Assembly: GCF_001514235.1 (NCBI RefSeq)
Contig: NZ_KQ948926.1
Span: forward strand, 96,355 to 160,354
DNA: 64,000 bases
Direction of reading: 5' to 3'
Source: Streptomyces caeruleatus
GTDB lineage: Bacteria > Actinomycetota > Actinomycetes > Streptomycetales > Streptomycetaceae
Shown here: positions 11,595-18,486 of the stretch, one piece after another
How positions within the stretch are numbered: the first letter of the stretch is position 1
Layout of the letters: each line of letters opens with the position of its first letter
Position numbers and translations under genes: made by a program
The notes under the pieces: model-generated
Databases searched by the model: none
Seen by the model: the letters and a program-made list of their open reading frames with translations, nothing else
What the model was told of the DNA's origin: nothing

Positions 11595-13886
11595 ATGCGC
11601 ATCCCCGTCCCGGTCCCCAGACCCCGCAGCCTGGCCGGCCAGCTGTTCGCCATGCAGGCCGTGCTGATAGCGGTGCTCGTCGCCGGGTACGCGGTCTTCA
11701 CCTACGTCAGTGACCGCGGGCAGGCCGAGGACTCGGCGGGGCGGCAGGCCAAGGCCGTGGCGCAGTCGATCGCCGACGCGCCGTCCGTGCGGGAGGCGAT
11801 CCGTACCGGCGATCCGACGGCCGAGCTCCAGCCGTACGCGCTGCGGGTCCAGCGGGACGCCGAGGTCGACTTCGTCACGATCATGAGCCCTGCGGGCATC
11901 CGCTGGACGCACCCCGACGAGGACCAGATCGGCCAGCACTTCCGCGGGCACACCGCGCGCGCCCTGCGGGGCGAGCCCTTCACCGAGACGTACACGGGCA
12001 CGCTCGGCCCGTCCGTGCGGGCGGTCGTACCGATCTACGACGGAGGCGACGAGCCGGCGCACATCGTGGGGATGGTCAGCGCGGGCATCCGGGTCGAGGA
12101 GATCAGCAAGCGGATGCAGGACCAGCTGACGGCCCTGCTCGGGGTGGCGGCGGGCGCGCTCGCGCTGGGCGCGGTCGGCACGTACGTCATCAATGCCCGG
12201 CTGCGCCGGCACACCCATGGCATGAACGCGGCCGAGCTGAGCCATATGCACGACTACCACCAGGCCGCGTTGCACGCGGTACGCGAGGGGCTGCTGATGC
12301 TGGACGGGCAGTACCGTGTGGCGCTGATCAATGACGGCGGGCGTGAGCTGCTGGGCGTGGACGGAGATGTGGTGGGACAGTCGGTCGCGGAGCTCGGCCT
12401 GCCCGCCCCGCTCACCGGGGCGCTGCTGGCCTCCGAGCCAAGGGTGGACGAGGTGCATCTGGCCGCGGAACGGGTCCTGGTGGTGAACACGTCGCCGGTG
12501 TCCGGCGGTGAGCGGCGCGGCACGGTGGTGACCCTGCGGGACGTGACCGAACTCCAGTCCCTGATGGGCGAGTTGGACTCCGAGCGGGGCTTCACCCAGG
12601 CGCTGCGCTCACAGGCGCACGAGGCGGCTAACCGCCTCCACACGGTCGTCTCACTGATCGAACTCGGACGCGCCGAGGAGGCGGTGGAGTTCGCGACCGC
12701 CGAGCTGGAACTGGCGCAGGCCCTGACGGACCAGGTCGTCGCGGCGGTGAGCGAGCCGGTGCTGGCCGCGCTGCTGCTGGGGAAGACGGCACAGGCCAAC
12801 GAGCGGGGCGTCGAACTCGTCGTCTCGGACGACAGCCGCCTCGACGACGGCCTGCTGCCCCCGTCCCTGCCCGCCCGCGACCTGGTGACGATCCTCGGCA
12901 ACCTGATCGACAACGCGGTGGACGCGGCGCAGGGCAGTGTGGGGGCACGGGTGACGGTGACGGCGTACGCCGAGGGCAGCCAGCGCGGTGAGCTGGTACT
13001 CCGGGTCTCCGACACCGGCACCGGCGTGGACCCCGCGCTCGCCGAGACGGTGTTCCAACGCGGCTTCTCCACGAAGCCGGCCGGCCCGGGCGGCCGAGGC
13101 CTGGGCCTGGCCCTCGTCCGCCAGGCCGCGACCCGGCACCAGGGCGTGCTGTCGGTGGCGGAGGCGGAGGGGGGCGGGGCCGTGTTCGAGGTGCGGTTGC
13201 CGTTGGTGGAGGAGGGGGGCTCGGTGGAGGAGCGGGGCTCGGTGGAGGAGCGGGGCTCGGTGGAGGGGGGTGGCTCGGGGGGAGGGGCTGCCTCGGTGGA
13301 AGCTGCTGGCTCGTTCGAGAGGGGCCGCACCGGGACAGGGGCCGCTTCGGCAAAAGACGCCAGGTCGGTCGGCAGGGGTGGTTCGGGTACAGGGGCCGCT
13401 TCGGCGGAAGACGCCGGCTCGGTCATGAGGCGCGACTCGGGGACAGGGGCCGCCCCGGCGGAAGACGCCAGGTCGGTCGGCAGGGGTGGTTCGGGTACAG
13501 GGGCCGCCTCGGCGGAAGACGCCGGCTCGGTCATGAGGCGCGACTCGGGGACAGGGGCCGCCCCGGCGGAAGACGCCGGCTCGATCAAGAGGGGCCGCTC
13601 CGGGACAGGGGCCGCCCCGGTGGAAGACGCCGGCTCGGTGGAGGGGGCGGCTTCGGCAGGAGAGGCGGCTTCGGTGGGAGGGGCAGTTTCGGTGGAGGGG
13701 AGCGTCTCGGTGGAGAGCGCGGTCTCGGCCGAGGGGGCCGGTTCAGGACAAGGGGCAGCCCGGGCAGGAGGCACCGCTTCCGCGGCGGAGGCCGGCCTGG
13801 CCGAGGGTGCCCCTTCCAAGAAGGGAACCGGCTCGACGGAAGCGGCCGGCTCCGAGGGCGCGGTCGTTTCGAGAGGTGACGTATGA
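11595..13886 (+). CDS. CitA/DcuS-type sensor histidine kinase with a tandem-repeat C-terminal tail
   Basis: A 763-residue membrane kinase. Order of parts: TM1 at about 15-35, an extracytoplasmic PAS/PDC-like sensor domain (VDFVTIMSPAGIRWTHPDEDQIGQ), TM2 at about 175-195, a cytoplasmic PAS (EGLLMLDGQYRVALINDGG), an atypical SpoOB-like H-box (LRSQAHEAANRLHTV, His) and HATPase_c (ILGNLIDNAVDAA N-box; VSDTGTGV; GGRGLGLAL). The catalytic domain ends near residue 535. About 225 further residues are Gly/Ser/Ala/Glu repeats, which are not normal for the family. The stop overlaps the regulator start (ATGA). The likely ligand is a C4-dicarboxylate or citrate, given the dctA neighbour. The start is preceded by a tiny MEAD* reading frame at 11576-11590. 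Confidence 0.9.
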   Translation: MRIPVPVPRPRSLAGQLFAMQAVLIAVLVAGYAVFTYVSDRGQAEDSAGRQAKAVAQSIADAPSVREAIRTGDPTAELQPYALRVQRDAEVDFVTIMSPAGIRWTHPDEDQIGQHFRGHTARALRGEPFTETYTGTLGPSVRAVVPIYDGGDEPAHIVGMVSAGIRVEEISKRMQDQLTALLGVAAGALALGAVGTYVINARLRRHTHGMNAAELSHMHDYHQAALHAVREGLLMLDGQYRVALINDGGRELLGVDGDVVGQSVAELGLPAPLTGALLASEPRVDEVHLAAERVLVVNTSPVSGGERRGTVVTLRDVTELQSLMGELDSERGFTQALRSQAHEAANRLHTVVSLIELGRAEEAVEFATAELELAQALTDQVVAAVSEPVLAALLLGKTAQANERGVELVVSDDSRLDDGLLPPSLPARDLVTILGNLIDNAVDAAQGSVGARVTVTAYAEGSQRGELVLRVSDTGTGVDPALAETVFQRGFSTKPAGPGGRGLGLALVRQAATRHQGVLSVAEAEGGGAVFEVRLPLVEEGGSVEERGSVEERGSVEGGGSGGGAASVEAAGSFERGRTGTGAASAKDARSVGRGGSGTGAASAEDAGSVMRRDSGTGAAPAEDARSVGRGGSGTGAASAEDAGSVMRRDSGTGAAPAEDAGSIKRGRSGTGAAPVEDAGSVEGAASAGEAASVGGAVSVEGSVSVESAVSAEGAGSGQGAARAGGTASAAEAGLAEGAPSKKGTGSTEAAGSEGAVVSRGDV
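13302..13625 (+). repeat. 54-bp tandem repeat array inside the kinase gene
   Basis: Six 54-bp (18-codon) units lie in frame. The units at 13356-13409 and 13410-13463 are duplicated as a nearly exact pair at 13464-13517 and 13518-13571, flanked by more divergent units at 13302 and 13572. The encoded unit resembles DAGSVMRRDSGTGAAPAE. The 108-bp duplication looks recent. Confidence 0.9.
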
Positions 13887-14584
13887 CGGCGGCGGCCGAG
13901 CAGGCGATTCGCGTCCTGGTCGTGGAGGACGACCCGGTGGCGGCGGACGCGCACATGATGTACGTCGGCCGGGTGCCGGGCTTCGTCGCGGTCGGCAAGG
14001 CGCACACGGGAGCGGAGGCGCGGCGCGCGCTGGAGCGGACGCCGGTGGATCTGCTGCTGCTGGACCTGCACCTGCCGGATGTACACGGACTGCAGCTGGC
14101 ACGGTCACTGCGGGCCGCCGGGCATCACGCGGATGTCATCGCGGTGACGTCGGCCCGGGATCTGGCCGTGGTGCGGGAGGGGGTGTCGCTGGGGGTGGTG
14201 CAGTACGTACTGAAGCCGTTTACGTTCGCGACGCTTCGGGACCGGCTGGTGCGGTACGCCGAGTTCCATGCGGCGGTGGGCGAGGCGAGCGGGCAGGACG
14301 AGGTGGACCGGGCGCTGGCGGCGCTGCGGGCACCGGGGCCGGCCGCGCTGCCGAAGGGGTTGAGCGGGCCGACGTTGGAGCGGGTGACGGGGGCTGTGCG
14401 GGAGGCCGAGGAGGGGCTTACTGCGGCGGGGGTGGCCGAGGCCGTGGGGATTTCCCGGATTACGGCTCGGCGGTATCTGGAGCATTTGGTGGAGGCGGGG
14501 AGGGCTGAGCGGGCGCCGGTTTATGGGCAGGTGGGGCGGCCGGAGTTGGTTTATCGGTGGGTTCGGGGGGGTTCTGGGCGGTGA
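13883..14584 (+). CDS. CitB/DcuR-family response regulator
   Basis: A 233-residue regulator. The receiver domain has acidic pocket VVEDDPVAADAH, phospho-acceptor Asp in LLLLDLHLPDVHG and Lys in YVLKPFTF. The C-terminal HTH (LTAAGVAEAVGISRITARRYLEHL) ends with GRPELVYRW, as in regulators partnered with DcuS/CitA kinases. It is coupled to the kinase by an ATGA overlap. The probable target is the divergent dctA promoter region (11398-11594). Its last 125 bp are also read on the opposite strand by the next gene. Confidence 0.94.
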   Translation: MTAAAEQAIRVLVVEDDPVAADAHMMYVGRVPGFVAVGKAHTGAEARRALERTPVDLLLLDLHLPDVHGLQLARSLRAAGHHADVIAVTSARDLAVVREGVSLGVVQYVLKPFTFATLRDRLVRYAEFHAAVGEASGQDEVDRALAALRAPGPAALPKGLSGPTLERVTGAVREAEEGLTAAGVAEAVGISRITARRYLEHLVEAGRAERAPVYGQVGRPELVYRWVRGGSGR

Positions 14585-16985
14585 GGGTGGCGGCTCGGGC
14601 GCGGGATTGGGCGGCTTCGGCGGGGGCGTTGGCGCGGGTGTAGGCGTCGGCGGCCTGGAGCCAGTTAGTGCGGGCGTCGGCGGGGCGGTGGGCGTGCACG
14701 TGGGCGAGGGCCAGGTTATGGAGGGTCTGGCCCGCCCCGTACCAGTCCTCGAACTCCCGGTATACCTCCAAGGACTTGCCGTACGCCTCGATCGCCTCCT
14801 CCGCCCGGCCCACGTTCCGCAGGGCGATACCAAGACAGTGCCACGCCTTGCCCTCGCGGTGACGATCCCCTGCGGCCTGGTACAGGTCACGCGCCTGGGT
14901 ATGGGTATCGATCGCCTTCTCGACCCGGCCCGCCTGTTGTAGGGCGATGCCGAGGTTGTTCCACGCGCTGGCCTCGCGGTGACGGTCCCCGGCGGCCTGG
15001 AACAAGTCGCGGGCTCGGGTGTGGGCGTCGATCGCCTCCTGCATCCGACCCACCTCCCGCAGAGTGATGCCGAGGTTGTCCCACGCAATGGCCTCGCCGC
15101 AGCGCTCTTCTGCGCCTTGGAACAAGTCGCGGGCTCGGGTGTGGGCGGCAATCGCCTCCTCCTCCCGACCCGCTCCCCGCAGGGCGCTGCCGAGGTTGTC
15201 CCACGCGATACCCTCGCTCAACCGCTTCCCCCACCGATGGGCGGCCTCCCGCTCGGCCCCGGCGACAGCGATCCAGTCGTCGAAATACCGCCGCCAGATC
15301 AGGTACTCCCCCAGACATCCGGCCAGCCGCACCGCCGTGTCCGCGTACCGCTCCTCCCGCCCCCACAACACCGCCGCCACCAGCCCCGCCCGCTCCGCGT
15401 CCAGCCAGGCCAAGGCCTGCCCTCGTTCCGCGAACCGCTCCGGCTCGACCGCCCCCGGCAACCACCTCAACCGGTCATCAGCCGCATCCGCCCACCGGTA
15501 ATAGAACGCCAGCACCCGCTCCCGCGCCTCCTCCCCCTCCTCCCGCAAACCCGCATCCCGATCCACCACCCCCACCCCGAACCCCCGCACCAGGTCATGC
15601 AACCGCCACCACCCCCGCCCACTCCCCCGCTCCACAAGGTGCGCGCGGGCGAGCGCCCTCAGGTCCCGCAGCGGAGGCGCCTCCGCCCCGACCAGCACGC
15701 TGACGACCTCGTCGCTCACCTCGGGCCCGGGCGCGAGGGCGAGCAAGCGCAGCAGGCGGGCCTGTTCGGGCGGCAGACGGCGGTAGGAGAGGTCGAAGGC
15801 GGCGCGGACGGTGCGGTCGCCGTCGTCGAGGGGGTCGAGGCGGTCGTGCGACGCGGCGAGTTCGGCCACGAGTTCCGCGACCGGCTTGTCCGGGTCTTCC
15901 GCCAGCAGTGCGGCCGCGATCTGGAGGGCCAGCGGCAGGTATCCGCAGCGGGCGGCGAGTCGCTCGGCCGCGTCGGGGTCGTCGGTGACACGGCTGTCGT
16001 CCGGGTCGGCGATCCGCAGGGCGAGGCCGAGGAGGTCGTACGCGGCCTCGGGCGTGAGCTGGCTCAGGGGAACGAGCCGGGCGCCGAGTTGAGGGAGGCG
16101 GTCGCGGGACGTGACCAGGACGCGGTGGCGGGTGTCGCCCGGGAGGAGCGGGCGGACCTGGTCCGGCGACGACGCGTTGTCGGCCAGGACCAGCACCGGC
16201 CCGCGTTCCCGCGCGCGCTCGGCGAGTACCGAACGGTAGAGGGCCGCGCGGTCGTCGGACGTGGCGGGGATGTGCCCCGGCGGGACTCCGAGGGCTCGCA
16301 GCAGGGACTGGAGTGCCTGGTCGGCGGTGACCGGATCGTCGTCGTACCCGTGCAGGTCGACGAAGAGCTCCCCGCCCGGGAACCAGCCTTTCTCACGGGC
16401 CAGGTGCGCGGTCTCGACGGCGAGCGCGGTCTTCCCGATGCCGCCGAGTCCGGACACGGCGGCGACGAGGACCGCCGTGCAGTCCGGCGACCGGGGCACG
16501 GCCGCCGGGTCCAGGGCGCGCAGCAGCGCCTCCGTCTCGTCGCCGCGTCCGGTGAAGCCGCCGGGCCTGGGCGGCAGGGAGGCCATGGCCTCCGGCGCGG
16601 CGGCCCCGCTCTGCTGGATCACGACCTGGACGCCGACCACCTCACGCAGGAACAGCCCGCCCCGGAAGTCGGTGTGGTCGCCGCCGTACCAGGCCTTCCC
16701 GCTGCCCGGCGCGTGCCGCTCCATGGCCTCCGCGACGGCGCCGGCGATCCGCGGGTCGGCGGCGAGCAGGTCCGCGACCCGGCCGCCCCAGGCCCGTACC
16801 GCCTCCCGCCGGTCCGGACGCCCCGCCACCTCGGCGAGCGCCTGTGCGGACGCACCCGTGTCCAGCCGCAACGCCCGCGCCAGTTCCTCCGTCATCAGGC
16901 GCCCGGCGTCCCCGCCCGCGCCTTCGGCCAGGGCCGCCAGCAACGCCGCTCTCATGTGCCCGTACCGTCCCCCGCTCCATGCCAC
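14460..16985 (-). CDS. STAND ATPase with NB-ARC and TPR domains
   Basis: An 841-residue signal-transduction ATPase. Residues 1-95 are a small helical domain I do not recognise. Residues 99-120 are the linker YGGDHTDFRGGLFLREVVGVQ seen in many actinobacterial STAND proteins. NB-ARC: Walker A GLGGIGKT (179-186), then FVDLHGYDDDPVTADQALQ and LVTSRDR. A winged-helix part (RLLRLLALAPG) and four 40-residue TPR units (AWDNLGxALRxxGRxxEAIxAHTRARDL) follow, then a Pro-rich tail. GTG 16985 or ATG 16955 could be the start. The 3' end runs 125 bp into the convergent response-regulator gene. A paralogue with a different N-terminal domain lies 0.6 kb away in divergent orientation. A role in defence or regulation is inference. 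Confidence 0.85.
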   Translation of the reverse strand: MAWSGGRYGHMRAALLAALAEGAGGDAGRLMTEELARALRLDTGASAQALAEVAGRPDRREAVRAWGGRVADLLAADPRIAGAVAEAMERHAPGSGKAWYGGDHTDFRGGLFLREVVGVQVVIQQSGAAAPEAMASLPPRPGGFTGRGDETEALLRALDPAAVPRSPDCTAVLVAAVSGLGGIGKTALAVETAHLAREKGWFPGGELFVDLHGYDDDPVTADQALQSLLRALGVPPGHIPATSDDRAALYRSVLAERARERGPVLVLADNASSPDQVRPLLPGDTRHRVLVTSRDRLPQLGARLVPLSQLTPEAAYDLLGLALRIADPDDSRVTDDPDAAERLAARCGYLPLALQIAAALLAEDPDKPVAELVAELAASHDRLDPLDDGDRTVRAAFDLSYRRLPPEQARLLRLLALAPGPEVSDEVVSVLVGAEAPPLRDLRALARAHLVERGSGRGWWRLHDLVRGFGVGVVDRDAGLREEGEEARERVLAFYYRWADAADDRLRWLPGAVEPERFAERGQALAWLDAERAGLVAAVLWGREERYADTAVRLAGCLGEYLIWRRYFDDWIAVAGAEREAAHRWGKRLSEGIAWDNLGSALRGAGREEEAIAAHTRARDLFQGAEERCGEAIAWDNLGITLREVGRMQEAIDAHTRARDLFQAAGDRHREASAWNNLGIALQQAGRVEKAIDTHTQARDLYQAAGDRHREGKAWHCLGIALRNVGRAEEAIEAYGKSLEVYREFEDWYGAGQTLHNLALAHVHAHRPADARTNWLQAADAYTRANAPAEAAQSRARAATLTAQNPPEPTDKPTPAAPPAHKPAPAQPSPPPPNAPDTAEP

Positions 16986-17020
16986 CGGCCCACGCGGAGC
17001 CGTAGGTCAACGGTACGGCG

Positions 17021-17572
17021 TCAGGCGGGAGTTCGCGCCGGTCTCGCGTACAGCACGACCTGCACGCCGAGGCCGGCCACCGCGAGCGCCTCCAGCACCG
17101 AAAGCGTGACGAGCAGCCCGCCGCCCGCCCCGTCGGCCCAGAACAGCACCAGCGCCGCCAGCGGCACCGCGCAGAACGCCGTCAGGTCGACCACGCACTG
17201 GATGACCTTCCGGGACCTGCGGCGCGCGTCGCTCCGGTGGGCCCTCTCCCAGCCGAAGGCCGCGAAATCGCTGCCGGGTTGGGCGAGTTGGGCGAGGCGA
17301 GGGCCTAGGTCGTCCCGCACGTACCGCCCGATCGCCGAGATCTTCTCGTCGTTGACCAGGTACGTCCACCCGAGGACGACACACACGGGCGGCAGCGCGA
17401 GCAGCATGGACGCCTGCTTGGCCTGCGCCGCCGCGGCGATGACGGCGGCGACCACGGCCAGCGTCACGTACAGCAGATTGTCCCGGAACCCGATCCGCGC
17501 CTTCTGCTCGTCCTTGATGCTCTGGTACTCGGCGAGCAGCAACTGCCCGACGGTGACGTCCTGTTCCGGCAC
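17021..17572 (-). CDS. Small integral membrane protein of unknown function
   Basis: 183 residues with a cytoplasmic-looking N-terminus (TVGQLLLAEYQSIKDEQKARIGFRDN), a hydrophobic pair at about 33-70 (YVTLAVVAAVIAAAA; LLALPPVCVVLGWTYLV), a basic central segment (RSDARRRSRK) and two more hydrophobic segments at about 128-175. The arrangement resembles four-helix membrane proteins found next to bacterial STAND ATPases. It lies between two divergent STAND genes, 35 bp from the start of the upstream one, so it may belong to the same system. I cannot assign a biochemical function. Confidence 0.75.
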   Translation of the reverse strand: MPEQDVTVGQLLLAEYQSIKDEQKARIGFRDNLLYVTLAVVAAVIAAAAQAKQASMLLALPPVCVVLGWTYLVNDEKISAIGRYVRDDLGPRLAQLAQPGSDFAAFGWERAHRSDARRRSRKVIQCVVDLTAFCAVPLAALVLFWADGAGGGLLVTLSVLEALAVAGLGVQVVLYARPARTPA

Positions 17573-17697
17573 TCGAATCCCTTCCCCCGGCTGTACGTTA
17601 AGAGTGTGCCGGAGACTGACCCACTGTTCTCGTCCTGACCGCGCTCCCTCTCGAATACGCCGCGATCCGCGCGCACGTCGAGAAGCGGCGAGAGCTC

Positions 17698-18486
17698 GTG
17701 CACCCTGATGGGACCCGGGTCGAGAAGGGCCAACTACCCGATACCGGCTGGCAGGTTGCCATGGCCGAGCTGGGGATGGGCGCCGAGCGAGCCGCCGCTC
17801 TCACCACCCAGCTCATCAACTGGCTGCATCCCGAGGCCGTGTTCTTCATCGGTGTCGCCGGCAGTCTCAAGGACGACGTCGGGATCGGTGACGTCGTCGT
17901 GGGTACGCAGGTGTACGAGATCCACGGCGGCAAGCAGACACCCGAGGGCTTCCTGGTCCGGCCGAAGGCCCTGCCGGGCTCACACGCGCTCGAACAGGCG
18001 GCCCGTTCCGCCGTGCGGGACATGCCCGACGTACGGGCGCACTTCATGCCGATCGCCACGGGGGACGTGGTCCTGGCGGACGCCGAGTCCGAGATCGCCG
18101 CGTTCATCCGCCGGAGTTACAACGACGCCGGCGCGATCGAGATGGAGGGCTCCGGTGCGCTGCAGGCGGCCCACCTGAACGGCCGGTTGAACGCCCTCGT
18201 GATCCGGGGCATCAGTGACCACGCCAACGCCGACAAGCACAAGGCCGACGCCTCGGGATCCCAGGAGCGGGCCGCCCAGCAGGCCGCCAGGGTCACGGTC
18301 GCCGTCCTGCGGAAGCAGCAGCCGCGTGAAGGCTCCTCCAACTCCGAGGAGGGGCCCCATCCCGGCCGCGCAGGCGGCGGAATCACCTACGGCGGCGATC
18401 ACATCGACTTCCGGGGCGGCACCTTCCACGGGCCCGTCACCGGCAAGACCGACAGGCCGGGACAGGGCGACGACGGGGGGCGGTGA
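17698..18486 (+). CDS. PNP/nucleosidase-like N-terminal module of an NLR-like protein (frameshifted)
   Basis: A phosphorylase-superfamily domain: VFFIGVAGSLKDDVGIGDVVVG, then the conserved AGAIEMEGSGALQAA (Glu-Met-Glu) and RGISDHANADK (Ser-Asp) that bind ribose and base in MTAN/PNP enzymes. It ends with the linker YGGDHIDFRGGTFHG shared with the STAND protein on the other side. Conserved coding continues upstream of the GTG at 17698 as far as about 17623 (VLVLTALPLEYAAIRAHV, first strand of the fold), but that frame has no normal start. A GTG at 17606 (VPETDP) would join it if one more C were present near 17620. The TGA at 18484 interrupts a reading that continues one frame over into NB-ARC. 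Probably the N-terminal third of a fused PNP-NB-ARC-TPR gene. Confidence 0.7.
   Translation: MHPDGTRVEKGQLPDTGWQVAMAELGMGAERAAALTTQLINWLHPEAVFFIGVAGSLKDDVGIGDVVVGTQVYEIHGGKQTPEGFLVRPKALPGSHALEQAARSAVRDMPDVRAHFMPIATGDVVLADAESEIAAFIRRSYNDAGAIEMEGSGALQAAHLNGRLNALVIRGISDHANADKHKADASGSQERAAQQAARVTVAVLRKQQPREGSSNSEEGPHPGRAGGGITYGGDHIDFRGGTFHGPVTGKTDRPGQGDDGGR

Noticed and set aside
13302..13625. Regular 54-bp repeats that could suggest a CRISPR-like array
   Set aside because: Units are contiguous without unique spacers and stay in frame with the kinase; they are coding repeats.
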